Assembly: GCA_038257155.1 (NCBI GenBank)
Contig: JBBSJP010000016.1
Coordinates: 1-64,000, forward strand
Length of the DNA: 64,000 nucleotides
Direction of reading: 5' to 3'
Source of the DNA: JANJTY01 sp038257155
Lineage (GTDB): Bacteria > Pseudomonadota > Gammaproteobacteria > Xanthomonadales > Xanthomonadaceae
The translations under genes and the position numbers were made by a program. Below are positions 25,839 to 34,745 of this stretch, in pieces (within the stretch, counting starts at the first letter, position 1; each line of letters begins with the position of its first letter). Below the pieces are notes generated by a model, which saw only the letters and a list, made by a program, of their open reading frames with translations, had not been told where the DNA came from and ran no database searches.

Positions 25839-26459
25839 CTACCAGACCAGATCGTCCGGAACCTGGTACTGCGGGTCGGCGTAGGGATCATCGCCGGCCG
25901 GCGCATCCGGATCGACTTTCAGCGCAACGCACTCGGGAAATATGTCCGCCGCCTCGGCCAGCAATGCCACGCCGACCAGCAGATAGCGACCATGCAGCTG
26001 CAGCACGCCCAACTCGCCGGCGTTCAGTGCCTTGAGCTGATCGGGCGTGACATAGATGCGCTTGATCTTGCCACCGTACTCGAAGTGACGAGCGATCTCG
26101 GCGGCAGCGTCGTTCAGCGCCTTGCCATCGAGCAGGCTCGCAACCTTGGCCTTGGCCTCGCGCCGCAGGCGGGCCTGCTCCTGGCGCTGGCGTTCGGCCT
26201 CGATGCGTTCGTCCTTCTCGCGCTGGGCGCGCAACGCATAGGCCTTGCCGAGATCGATCTCCTCCTGGCTGCGCGGCGGCCTGGGCTTACCGCGCCCATC
26301 AGCCCGCCCACCATCGCGCCGCGATCCCCCCGGGGGTGCCGCCTTGTGGTTCGGACGGGGCTCGGGCTTGCGCTCCGGTTTTCGCTCCGGCTTGCGCTCG
26401 GGCCTGGGCGCGGGCTTGAAGCCCAGCTGCATCAACTGGTCACGCAGGGAATCGGTCAT
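25839..26459 (-). CDS. DUF2058 protein, YaiL family
   Basis: A 206-residue, highly charged cytoplasmic protein. It opens with MTDSLRDQLMQLGFKPA, the usual start of the family. A repetitive basic stretch of ERKP repeats and a Gly/Arg-rich tract (about 18-60) follow, then a long charged helix (about 62-115). The conserved C-terminal domain has YGGKIKRIYVT...LNAGELGVLQLHGRYLLVG. E. coli YaiL is described as nucleoprotein- or polynucleotide-associated, but no activity is established. The basic tail fits nucleic-acid binding. It lies 45 nt downstream of slyX on the same strand. Confidence 0.8.
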   Translation of the reverse strand: MTDSLRDQLMQLGFKPAPRPERKPERKPERKPEPRPNHKAAPPGGSRRDGGRADGRGKPRPPRSQEEIDLGKAYALRAQREKDERIEAERQRQEQARLRREAKAKVASLLDGKALNDAAAEIARHFEYGGKIKRIYVTPDQLKALNAGELGVLQLHGRYLLVGVALLAEAADIFPECVALKVDPDAPAGDDPYADPQYQVPDDLVW

Positions 26460-26504
26460 GAAGGTGGTATGGGTATGTCGGCAGGTCGTGCAGCGGAGGT
26501 CAGA

Positions 26505-26720
26505 TCAATAGTGCGGCGGCGGAACTTCGCTGCCCGGGTCGGCGTACAGCAGAAGGCGCAACTGCTCGAGGTCCTTCAGCGCACGCTCGGTCAATTCGCG
26601 GCTGCGCGTCTGTTCGTTGCGCATCACGGCCATCGCGTCGCTGAGTTCGGTCAGGGCCAGTTCCTGGAATGCCAGGCGGCTTTCCAGTTCGGCAAGGCGG
26701 TTGTCGAGCATGTCGTCCAT
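26505..26720 (-). CDS. slyX: SlyX family protein
   Basis: A 71-residue protein that is almost wholly one coiled-coil helix (RLAELESRLAFQELALTELSDAM onward). It ends in the hallmark VPPPHY of the SlyX family. The function of SlyX is not established; it was named from its neighbourhood to slyD in E. coli, which is not seen here. Start at 26720 (MDDMLDNRL); an internal ATG three codons later is equally possible. It lies between ugd upstream and the DUF2058 gene downstream. Confidence 0.85.
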   Translation of the reverse strand: MDDMLDNRLAELESRLAFQELALTELSDAMAVMRNEQTRSRELTERALKDLEQLRLLLYADPGSEVPPPHY

Positions 26721-26765
26721 GGCGGCATCTTATCTCTGGTCAGAACCGGGCAGTCGGCGGATCGT

Positions 26766-28109
26766 TCAGGTAGGCACGTGAACCGAACGCCCGCGCCCGA
26801 TGCCGTAGTAGGCAAGGCCGGCGCCCTCGACGGTTTCGGGGTCGTAGAGGTTGCGGCCATCGAACACCGCCTTGTGCTTCAGCTGGCGCGCCAGGCGATG
26901 GAAGTCCGGACTGCGGAACTGCTTCCACTCGGTTACCACCACCAGCGCGTCGGCGCCATCCAGCGCCGCAGTGGCCGTCTCGCAGAGCGCCAGATCCTCG
27001 CGCTCGCCGAAAATGCGGCGCGCCTCCAGCATGGCCTCGGGATCGTAGGCGCGGATCTTTGCGCCGGCTTCCCAGAGCTGACTCAGCAGGCGGCGACTGG
27101 AGGCTTCGCGCATGTCGTCAGTATCCGGCTTGAATGCGAGGCCCCAGACAGCCACGGTGAGCGACCCAAGCGCATCGCCGAAATGACGTTGCAGCAATTC
27201 GAACAGCTTGCCCTTCTGGCTCTCGTTGACCGCTTCCACGGCTTCCAGCAGGCGCGCGCCGTAACCATGCTGGCGTGCGCTGCGCCCCAGCGCCTGAACA
27301 TCCTTCGGAAAGCAGGAACCGCCGTAGCCGGCACCGGGATAGATGAAGTGCCAGCCGATGCGAGGATCCGAGCCGATGCCATTGCGCACCGCCTCGATAT
27401 CAGCGCCGACGCGCTCGGCGATGTTGGCCATCTCGTTCATGAAGCTGATCTTGGTCGCCAGCATGGCGTTGGCGGCGTACTTGGTGAGCTCGGCAGAGCG
27501 CACATCCATCACGATCAGGCGATCATGATTACGGTTGAAGGGCTGGTACAGCCGACGCATACGCTCGATTGCCTGCTCGCTGTCCGAACCGATCACGATG
27601 CGATCCGGGCGCATGCAGTCGCTGACCGCTGCACCTTCTTTAAGGAACTCTGGGTTCGAAGCCACGTCGACGGTGAATTGCAGCCCGCGCGCAGTGATCT
27701 CTGCCGCGATCGCAGTCTTGACTTTGTCGGCGGTCCCGACGGGCACCGTTGACTTGTCCACCACCACAGTATGTCCTTCAACGTGTCGGCCGATGGTTCG
27801 CGCCACCTCCAGCACGTGGCGCAGGTCGGCGCTGCCGTCCTCGTCCGGCGGCGTGCCCACGGCGATGAACACGATCTCGGCCTCGGCCAGCGCTGCAGGC
27901 GCATCGGTGGTAAACACCAGCCGACCGGCGGCGTGATTGGACACCACCAGGTCTTCAAGACCCGGTTCGTAGATCGGCATCAATCCCTGCTTCAGGCCCT
28001 CGACCTTGGCGGCATCGATATCGACGCACATGACGTCATTGCCAACTTCGGCAAAGCAGGCTCCAGACACCAGGCCAACGTATCCGGTTCCAAAAATCGC
28101 AATCCGCAT
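26766..28109 (-). CDS. ugd: UDP-glucose 6-dehydrogenase
   Basis: Ugd oxidises UDP-glucose twice with NAD+ to UDP-glucuronate, a precursor for polysaccharides and modified lipid A. The 447-residue length is normal. The N-terminal Rossmann motif is IFGTGYVGLVSGACFAE. The central domain holds KEGAAVSDCMRPDRIVIGSD and the catalytic Cys in GYGGSCFPKD, and the C-terminal UDP-binding part begins near VAVWGLAFKPDTDDMREA. No polysaccharide cluster surrounds it. It is divergent from the second ECF sigma gene with 157 bp between starts. Confidence 0.95.
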   Translation of the reverse strand: MRIAIFGTGYVGLVSGACFAEVGNDVMCVDIDAAKVEGLKQGLMPIYEPGLEDLVVSNHAAGRLVFTTDAPAALAEAEIVFIAVGTPPDEDGSADLRHVLEVARTIGRHVEGHTVVVDKSTVPVGTADKVKTAIAAEITARGLQFTVDVASNPEFLKEGAAVSDCMRPDRIVIGSDSEQAIERMRRLYQPFNRNHDRLIVMDVRSAELTKYAANAMLATKISFMNEMANIAERVGADIEAVRNGIGSDPRIGWHFIYPGAGYGGSCFPKDVQALGRSARQHGYGARLLEAVEAVNESQKGKLFELLQRHFGDALGSLTVAVWGLAFKPDTDDMREASSRRLLSQLWEAGAKIRAYDPEAMLEARRIFGEREDLALCETATAALDGADALVVVTEWKQFRSPDFHRLARQLKHKAVFDGRNLYDPETVEGAGLAYYGIGRGRSVHVPT

Positions 28110-28266
28110 TCAGGTGCTGCTCCAGGCCGTCGAGGCGCGGATAATAGCCCGGTGGCGGCGCGGGGTCATGACTTGCCCCGTTGCTGCGAACCTGCCGAGC
28201 ACCGCCCGCTGTGCGGAGCCGGCATTCACCTCAGCGCAATACCGTTTGACCGGGGAGATAACAGCA

Positions 28267-28830
28267 ATGCGGAGCGAAGGCGACACCGCCTCCCTGCTGC
28301 AGCAGTGGAACCAGGGCGACCGTCTGGCGGGCGATGACCTGATCAAACGCTTTTACGCCGAGCTGCGCCGCCTGGCGGCGGCCCAGCTGGATCGCGAATG
28401 GGGCGTACGCTCGCTGCAGGCGACCGAGCTGGTGCACGAGGCCTGGTTTCGGCTCTGCGGACGCGAGCAGCCAAACTTCGCCAATCGCCGGCACTTCTTC
28501 GGCAGCGCGGCACGCGCCATGCGCGAGATCCTGGTGGACCGCGCGCGGCGACGCCAGGCCGACAAGCGCGGCGAAGGCCAGGCGGCGGTCTCGCTGGAGG
28601 ACATCCTGGACCTGCCGGCCGGCGGCGTGCCGATCGACCTGATCGCGCTGGATGCCGTGCTCTCGCGCCTTGAGGCGCTTGATCCGGAGCAGGCACGTAT
28701 CGTCGAGCTGCGCTATTTCCTTGGCCTCACCATCGACCAGACGGCGGAGGCCCTCGACCTGCATGCGAGTGCAGTCAACCGCCGCTGGGAAAGTGCGCGC
28801 GCATGGCTGCTGACCCAGCTGGCGGCCTGA
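28267..28830 (+). CDS. ECF-type RNA polymerase sigma factor (second)
   Basis: A 187-residue sigma factor of the same kinase-associated ECF subgroup as the one at 12510. Region 2 reads YAELRRLAAAQLDR...LQATELVHEAWFRL, then HFFGSAARAMREILVDRARRR. Region 4 is VELRYFLGLTIDQTAEALDLHASAVNRRWESARAWL. The ATG at 28267 has GGGGAG about 9 nt upstream; a longer open frame overlaps the divergent ugd gene and is not supported. The kinase gene starts 28 nt before this gene ends, in another frame, so translation of the two is coupled. Confidence 0.85.
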   Translation: MRSEGDTASLLQQWNQGDRLAGDDLIKRFYAELRRLAAAQLDREWGVRSLQATELVHEAWFRLCGREQPNFANRRHFFGSAARAMREILVDRARRRQADKRGEGQAAVSLEDILDLPAGGVPIDLIALDAVLSRLEALDPEQARIVELRYFLGLTIDQTAEALDLHASAVNRRWESARAWLLTQLAA

Positions 28831-31235
28831 GCGCCGAGGCGCTGCGCCATCGGCGCATCTGCGCCGCGTTCGAGCAGCTCGATGCGCTGCCATTTGAAGC
28901 GGTGGAAGCGGCACTGCGCGTTCTGGAATCGGAAGACCCCGACTTGATGGCCGAGGTAGCTGCCATGCTCGCTACGCGCCAGGACGCACGTCTCGGGCCG
29001 ACTCCGCTCTGGCCGGAGCCGTCTGGAATCAGCGCCGACCTGGCCGCCGCGCGCGGCTACCGCGTGATCCGCGAGATCGGGCGCGGCGGCATGGGCCGCG
29101 TCCTGCTGGCGGAACGCGCCGATGGCAGCTTCTCGCGCCAGGTGGCGATCAAGTCGCTGGACGCTTCGATTGCTGATCCACGCTGGCGAGAACGCTTCAC
29201 CGCGGAACGCGAGCTGCTCGGCCGCCTGGTGCATCCGGGCATCGCACGCCTGCTCGATGCCGGCGAGGCCGCCGACGGCACGCCGTACCTCGTCATGGAG
29301 TACGTCGCCGGCGAAACCCTTGACCGCTTCGTGGCGCGCACCGCGCCCAACCTGGCGCAACGACTGGCCCTGTTCCGCAGCATTGCCGAAGCCGTGAGTT
29401 ATGCGCATCGCATGCTGGTGGCGCATCGCGACCTCAAGCCGGCGAATGTGCTGGTGACGGCGGATGGCCGCCCCCACCTGCTCGACTTCGGCATCGCGCG
29501 CACCCTGTCGGAATCCGCGGCCACCGCCACCGGCATGCGTGCCTTGACCCCGCGCTATGCAGCGCCCGAACAGGTCGCAGGCCAGCCGAGTTCGGCCGCC
29601 GTCGATATCTATCAGCTCGGACTGCTGCTGTACGAACTGCTCGCCGGCGCGCCGCCCTTTGCCGAAGTGAGCGGCCCGGCCCTGCTGCAATCCATCCTGC
29701 ACGACACGCCGCCGGCACCCGCCGCTATCGCGCGCAGTCGCGGCTTGGCCTTTGCGCGCCAGGTTGACGCGGATCTGGACGCGATCTGCGCCGTCGCACT
29801 GCGCAAGGAGCCCGAGTACCGTTACTCCAGCGTCGAAGCACTGCTCGCCGACGTGCAGCGCTGGCAGGACGGTGATCCGGTGCAGGCGCGACGCGGTGGC
29901 GCGGGTTACCGCCTGCGCAAGCTGCTACGCAGGCGCTGGCGCGAGCTGTCGGCGCTGGGCGCCGTTGCGCTGCTGACCGCCGCCTTTGTCTGGAGCCTGA
30001 GTCGGGAACTGGAACGGACCGAAGCCGAGCGCGCCGTGGCCGAGCGCGCACTCGACCTGATCGTCGATATCGTGGGTCGCGCCGACCCCTCGCGCGCGCA
30101 AGGCCAGGAGCTGACCCTGCGCGAGGCACTCGACCAGAGCGTCGAACGCCTGCGGGCGCAGGAAGATTTGCCGGATGCCCTGCTGGCGCGTCTGCTGCAG
30201 TCCATCGGCGAGACCTACATCGAGCTAAGCCAGAACTCGGCCGCGCTCGCCCTGCTCACCGAATCTGCGCAGGCCTTTGCTCGCGACGGCAATCAGGAAG
30301 GCGAGGAGATGGCCCTGCATGCGCGTGCCGTCGCCCTGCAGAATCTCGGTAGTTATGCCGACGCACAAGCCGACATGCAGTCGCTGATAAGCCTGCGTGA
30401 AGCACGCGGCCACGTTGGCGACGCGCTGGAGGCGGAGCTGCATTCCAACCTCGGCAATCTGCACCAGTACCAGCAGCGCGGCGAACTGGCCCTGGCCGAA
30501 TACGCCAAGGCGCTGGCGGTACTTCGCGCCATGCCCGAACCCGATCTGCCGCAGATGGCGCACACCCTGCGCAACCTCGGCGAGATCCGCAGCGCACAGG
30601 GCGATGCCGAGGCCGGCCAGGCCGAGCTGGAGGAAGCGCGCGACCTGACCGCACAGCTCTATGGGCCCGAGCACCCGGATTCCATTCGCATGCTGCGTCT
30701 GCTGGGCCGCAATGCCCAGCGTCGTGGCGACGATGCCGGCGCGCTGGAACTGTTCGAACTGGCCTGGCAACGGGCCGAACGGGTATTCGCGCCACCGCAC
30801 GAGCAGCGCGCGCTGCTGGCGCATCCACTGGCCTGGGCGCGCTTCCAGCGCGGCGACATGGACGGGGCACTCCGGTCCATGCAGCAGGCCGATGACGAGG
30901 CGCGTGCGGTGTATCCGAGCGCGCACCGCAGCCGCGGCACCACCGCCACCGATCTCGGCCTGTTGCTGGCACTGGCCGGCAAAGCCGAGGCCGCGCGCGA
31001 ATCCGCTGCCGCTGGACTGGCTTCGCGACGCGAATCGCAAGCATCGGACAATCGCCTGGCCGAAGCCGAACTGGTGCTCGACGCGCTCGCCTGCGCGGAG
31101 ACGCCCGGCCCGACCCGGCGCAGCCGGGTCGAAGCCACGCTGCGGCGCGCACAGGCTGACGAAACCCTGTCCGAATGGATCAAGACGGCCCAGCGCCGTC
31201 TGGCGGCCGCCTGCCTCGGCACCGCAGCGGATTGA
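28803..31235 (+). CDS. Transmembrane Ser/Thr protein kinase with TPR domain (second)
   Basis: An 810-residue Hanks-type kinase. The kinase domain (about 86-360) has IGRGGMGRVLLAE, Lys117 in VAIK, HRDLKPANVL (HRD at 208-210), DFG at 228-230 and YAAPEQV, so it should be active. A membrane helix (about 383-399) follows a basic RKLLRRRWR segment. The rest, about 400-800, carries TPR-like repeats (for example AELHSNLGNLHQYQQRGELALAEYAKAL and MAHTLRNLGEIRSAQGDAEAGQAELEEA) predicted outside the membrane. It overlaps the preceding ECF sigma gene by 28 nt. The layout matches the pair at 12510-15629. Confidence 0.88.
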   Translation: MAADPAGGLSAEALRHRRICAAFEQLDALPFEAVEAALRVLESEDPDLMAEVAAMLATRQDARLGPTPLWPEPSGISADLAAARGYRVIREIGRGGMGRVLLAERADGSFSRQVAIKSLDASIADPRWRERFTAERELLGRLVHPGIARLLDAGEAADGTPYLVMEYVAGETLDRFVARTAPNLAQRLALFRSIAEAVSYAHRMLVAHRDLKPANVLVTADGRPHLLDFGIARTLSESAATATGMRALTPRYAAPEQVAGQPSSAAVDIYQLGLLLYELLAGAPPFAEVSGPALLQSILHDTPPAPAAIARSRGLAFARQVDADLDAICAVALRKEPEYRYSSVEALLADVQRWQDGDPVQARRGGAGYRLRKLLRRRWRELSALGAVALLTAAFVWSLSRELERTEAERAVAERALDLIVDIVGRADPSRAQGQELTLREALDQSVERLRAQEDLPDALLARLLQSIGETYIELSQNSAALALLTESAQAFARDGNQEGEEMALHARAVALQNLGSYADAQADMQSLISLREARGHVGDALEAELHSNLGNLHQYQQRGELALAEYAKALAVLRAMPEPDLPQMAHTLRNLGEIRSAQGDAEAGQAELEEARDLTAQLYGPEHPDSIRMLRLLGRNAQRRGDDAGALELFELAWQRAERVFAPPHEQRALLAHPLAWARFQRGDMDGALRSMQQADDEARAVYPSAHRSRGTTATDLGLLLALAGKAEAARESAAAGLASRRESQASDNRLAEAELVLDALACAETPGPTRRSRVEATLRRAQADETLSEWIKTAQRRLAAACLGTAAD

Positions 31236-31324
31236 TTTCGTCCCCGCTGCGGAGAAAAGGCCATCGAACTGCGCAAGGCAAGGGGAAGGACGCCATTCCG
31301 TCGTCCGCCTACCGAGGCTCACCC

Positions 31325-32356
31325 ATGCGTATCCCGCTCCGTCCACTTGCTGCCACGCTCGCCCTGGTCATTGCACCTGCTGCCTTTGCCCAGTCCCTGC
31401 TCTATTCCCACGACTTCGGCCAGACCGCAGGCTGGCCGGATTCGGATGTCACCGGCGACCTCAGCGCCGTTTACACCGTGGTGGGCGGCGAGTACCTGAT
31501 CAACCCCTTGCGAAACCTGAGCTACGCACTGGCGCCTGCACCGGTGGGCGCGCCGAGTGGCGACATGGTGGTGGAAAGCGACGTGCGGCTGGTCGCCTCG
31601 CAGCCGGATTCGCGCGCCGGCATCGCCTGCCGGGTCGGCGATGGGTTGAACTTCATCGCCTTCAACATGATCGCTTCCGGCGGATTCGAGATCGTGCGGG
31701 TGCGAAATGGCGAAGCCGAGTTCCTGAGCCGCGGCCCGCTCGGCATCGACCCGGCCGGCGGCGCGCGCCTGCGCGCCGAGTGCCAGGGATCGGAACTGCG
31801 CTTCTCGATCGACGGCCGCGAGATGGCCCGTGCCAGCGATCCGTCCGGTGGCACGAACCACGGTGCCGGCCTGTTGTCCCTGTCACCGGTCGTGGCCGCC
31901 ACCAATGCGGCTTTCGACAACTTTGCCCTCTATGGTGGCGGCGCGGCAGTCGCCTCCCAGCCGGCCAGCAACGCGGCACCCAGCGACTTCGACAATTCCG
32001 GTTTCTCCAGTGCCGGTGGCGGGGCTGGCCTGCTTCCGGCCCTGAGCGACATGGCGGTCCACGCCGACAATGGCATGGGCGAGCCCGGCGAGCGTCGCAC
32101 TGTGTTTCCGGTCGGGCAGCAGCAGGTGTTCGTGTTGATGGAGTTCGAACAGCCGGTACGGGCCAACCTGCGCGCCGATTGGTACGCGGTTCGCGGCGTC
32201 GACGAAACCCGGCTGCTGAGCGGCAACCTGCAGGCCAGCGGCGAAAGCACGCGGCTCTACCTGGCCGCCAACGGCAACTTCAGTGCCGGCCTGTATCGCG
32301 TGGACGTGTATGCCGATAGCCAGTACATCGATCAGCGCGAGTTTTCGGTCTACTGA
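31325..32356 (+). CDS. Secreted protein with LamG-like N-terminal domain
   Basis: A 343-residue exported protein; signal peptide MRIPLRPLAATLALVIAPAAFA. Residues about 22-205 show the beta-rich pattern of concanavalin/LamG-type domains (YSHDFGQTAGWPDSD, VESDVRLV, GIACRVGDGLNFIAFNM, RLRAECQGSELRFSIDGREMA, FDNFALYGG). A Ser/Gly-rich linker (about 212-240) and a second beta domain follow, ending YIDQREFSVY. No catalytic residues were recognised; a ligand- or carbohydrate-binding role is inference. It lies 89 nt after the second kinase gene on the same strand and may be in the same unit, as output or sensor of that system. Confidence 0.7.
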   Translation: MRIPLRPLAATLALVIAPAAFAQSLLYSHDFGQTAGWPDSDVTGDLSAVYTVVGGEYLINPLRNLSYALAPAPVGAPSGDMVVESDVRLVASQPDSRAGIACRVGDGLNFIAFNMIASGGFEIVRVRNGEAEFLSRGPLGIDPAGGARLRAECQGSELRFSIDGREMARASDPSGGTNHGAGLLSLSPVVAATNAAFDNFALYGGGAAVASQPASNAAPSDFDNSGFSSAGGGAGLLPALSDMAVHADNGMGEPGERRTVFPVGQQQVFVLMEFEQPVRANLRADWYAVRGVDETRLLSGNLQASGESTRLYLAANGNFSAGLYRVDVYADSQYIDQREFSVY

Positions 32357-32421
32357 GCTTCAAGCGTGTTTGGGCCAGGGACGGCCCCTGCTTCCTGATT
32401 CAAAGGGATTGACGGTAAGTC

Positions 32422-32718
32422 ATGCGTCCACTTCCGAGTTTTCTTGTGCATCTGTTGTGCCTGGGTGTGGTGCTCTCAGGCCTGCTGGTCGCGGCACCGG
32501 CACTGGGCGAATCGCTCGGAGCATCGGCCATGGCCGGGCTGATTGCGGGCGCCACGCTGATGAGCCTGGTGGCCTGCGTGATTGCGCTGCGCTCCCTGCT
32601 GCGCTCGGTTCGCATCGCGCGCGGCAATCCACGACTCTGGGGCGTACTGGCCGCGCTCGCCTATTGTCCCCTCCTTGCCGGATTCCTGTTGCTCGCCGTG
32701 GTGACCGCCAATCGCTGA
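32422..32718 (+). CDS. Small hydrophobic membrane protein, unknown
   Basis: A 98-residue protein with three predicted membrane segments: about residues 6-27, 36-58 and 72-95. Between the second and third are short basic stretches (RSLLRSVRIARGNPR), which suggests that loop lies in the cytoplasm. No family was recognised. It follows the LamG-like gene by 65 nt on the same strand, with only a weak ribosome-binding site. Coding is supported by the clean hydrophobic pattern and typical codon use. Confidence 0.55.
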   Translation: MRPLPSFLVHLLCLGVVLSGLLVAAPALGESLGASAMAGLIAGATLMSLVACVIALRSLLRSVRIARGNPRLWGVLAALAYCPLLAGFLLLAVVTANR

Positions 32719-32843
32719 CCCCAAGGTCCGTCCGCCGGGGGAGATCGGCGACCGGCCTGCGTCGTTGCCCGCATCGCGGGATCGAAACCTGATACCGCAG
32801 CGCCGTGAGCCGCCGTGATTCCGGCGACTCGCGGCGCGGCCTC

Positions 32844-34319
32844 TCACGGCATCGCAGTGAACGACACCACGTCGAAACGCAGCCCGTCCACGTCACGCTC
32901 GCGCAGGATGAAGATGTGTCGTTTCCCAGCCTGGATCCTGGTCGGCATGAGGCTCTCGATTTGCGGATCCAGGTGAGCCAGCAGGCGACGGCCCTGCCCT
33001 GCGTCCAGGGTCAGGTTGCGACCGCCTCCGGAAACAGCATCGTCCAGTGCAGTTGGCTGGTCGCTGTCGGCATCAAGATTGGGATCCACCAGCACGGCAT
33101 CGATCTGCACCAGCGCTCGCCAAACGCGCGACGTCTCCGGATCCCAGTCGACCGCCGCATCGCGCACGGCGGCCTCTTGCTGCGCGGCAGCGAGCAAGGC
33201 GTCGAGACTGGCAAAGCGCAGGGCGAAATCCCAGTCGCGGGTGCGCGCGACCATGTGCTGTGTGGCCTGCTCCATGCTGCCGAACCATTCACTGGCGCAC
33301 GCGGCACAGGCGTCGTGGTTATCGGCAAACGCCTGCAGCCCATCGCGCACCAGATCGGCATAGTCGGCCAGTTCGAGGCCCACGGCCGCGCCCATGGCCA
33401 GGCCCACGCGTCGCTCGTTTGGCGACACCGCCAGCACCGCGCCATTGCCCAGATCCAGCTGGCCGACCCGAAGCTGGCGCAGCATGGCCCGCGCGTAGTC
33501 GTCGCCTTGCAGGCCATGAAACGAGTTGCTTACCAGCACGACCACCTCGACGCTGCTTTGCTGCGCATGCCTACGCAGCCGCTCGGCGAGTTGTTCGACA
33601 TGCTGGGGCGCGATGCGCCCGGTCTCATCGAACACGAAACGATCGAATTTGGCGGGAATCGCGGAAGCCTGCGGCAGTGGCAGCTGGCCGCTTGCGTGGC
33701 CATCCGCTTGAGCTGCGGGAGACTGCGCCGCACTGGATGACACGCCCTGCAGCACTGCGGCACGTCCCGCGCCCGCGTTATCTGGGTTCTGCACTGGCCG
33801 GGAAATCGGCGGGGCTGACAACTGCGCGGCCGCGCCGCTGGCGAGTGCAGGCTGGCTGCCGGGTTGCGCCTCGCGCACATCGCAGGCACCACCGCGCTGT
33901 GCGCAAGCCTGGGTCCAACCCTCGCGGATCGCCTCGCTGCGATCGCGACGACCCGGATGTGTTCGGCTCGGTGCCTCGCCGACAAGCGTGTCGATGGCGC
34001 GCTGTGCATCCTCAAGACCGGCACCCATCTTGAACAGCACGAAGCCGCTGAACTTGTCGGCCTCGAGTTCGATCAGCGGCGCGCTTCCGCCAGGAAGAAT
34101 GGTATGGCCAGAAAGGTGATGGCCAATCTCGTGCGCCATCACGCTGACCGGCGCCCAGTCGTTGCCTGAGGTCGCCTTCACCAAGTCACGTAGGAACTCG
34201 CGGTTGTAGGCAATCACGCGACGCGGCAATCCATCCGGGCCCGGCACGATGGCAGCCGCGGCATTCGGCACCGCGGCTTCCACCACGTCGAAGTTCTGCG
34301 GCAGTCCCGTATAGCGCAT
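32844..34319 (-). CDS. Zinc metallopeptidase plus TPM-domain protein (frameshifted, C-terminal part)
   Basis: A 491-residue frame. The zinc motif HEIGH is at 63-67, with a probable third ligand in LIELEADKFSG (about 83-92), as in M48-type peptidases. A Pro/Ala/Gln-rich linker (about 150-215) precedes a TPM-like domain (about 220-350: FDETGRIAPQHVEQLAERLRR, EVVVLVSNSF, GNGAVLAVSPNERRVGLAMG). The C-terminal part was not recognised. No signal peptide precedes the first ATG. The overlapping frame 34328-34567 supplies a lipoprotein signal and runs into this one if a single C is restored in the GGG run at 34326-34328, so the intact gene probably spans 32844-34567. This is either a real frameshift or a sequence error. 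Confidence 0.65.
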   Translation of the reverse strand: MRYTGLPQNFDVVEAAVPNAAAAIVPGPDGLPRRVIAYNREFLRDLVKATSGNDWAPVSVMAHEIGHHLSGHTILPGGSAPLIELEADKFSGFVLFKMGAGLEDAQRAIDTLVGEAPSRTHPGRRDRSEAIREGWTQACAQRGGACDVREAQPGSQPALASGAAAQLSAPPISRPVQNPDNAGAGRAAVLQGVSSSAAQSPAAQADGHASGQLPLPQASAIPAKFDRFVFDETGRIAPQHVEQLAERLRRHAQQSSVEVVVLVSNSFHGLQGDDYARAMLRQLRVGQLDLGNGAVLAVSPNERRVGLAMGAAVGLELADYADLVRDGLQAFADNHDACAACASEWFGSMEQATQHMVARTRDWDFALRFASLDALLAAAQQEAAVRDAAVDWDPETSRVWRALVQIDAVLVDPNLDADSDQPTALDDAVSGGGRNLTLDAGQGRRLLAHLDPQIESLMPTRIQAGKRHIFILRERDVDGLRFDVVSFTAMP

Positions 34320-34327
34320 GATCTGCC

Positions 34328-34567
34328 CACTACGTCCGTGGCCTCGCCGTCGCCAGCTGGCTTCATCGTTTCGGGTCGCAGTTGCAGTGGCTGACCGTCG
34401 TAGGCGCAGGCAGGCAGCACGACTTCGGTGTCGCGCACGCCGCCGACCAGCGCTGTGGCGGATGAATGGCCCGATGGCTCAGGGCTGCAGGCCGTACTCA
34501 GCAGCGCGCAGATGATCGCCGCCGTCAGGGCGTGGATTCGGACGATGGAACCGGATGTTGCAGGCAT
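34328..34567 (-). pseudogene. N-terminal lipoprotein fragment of the frameshifted metallopeptidase
   Basis: This frame encodes MPATSGSIVRIHALTAAI, a lipobox ALLSTAC and a short acidic linker up to GEATDVVG. After that the phase turns into an out-of-frame reading of the metallopeptidase gene. With one added base the reading would continue as VVG-QIMRYTGLPQNFD, the start of the next frame. It is the missing signal part of the downstream gene, not a gene of its own. Confidence 0.6.
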
Positions 34568-34745
34568 GCAGCAGGACTCCGAGGCAATGACGCCAGACCG
34601 GGACGGACGGCGCTCGATTCACCGTGCGGAAAAGGACATCGCTTTCTCCGCTCCACCCGCTTGCGCGGGGTCGAGCCGAAGGCACCGGAGAATCCGGCCC
34701 CGGAGTGCGCATGTGCACCAGTCTCCCCACACGAAGCTCACGCGC

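Noticed and set aside
28006..28266. N-terminal extension of the second ECF sigma gene
   Set aside because: It overlaps the divergent ugd start and lacks sigma similarity; an ATG at 28267 has a good ribosome-binding site.
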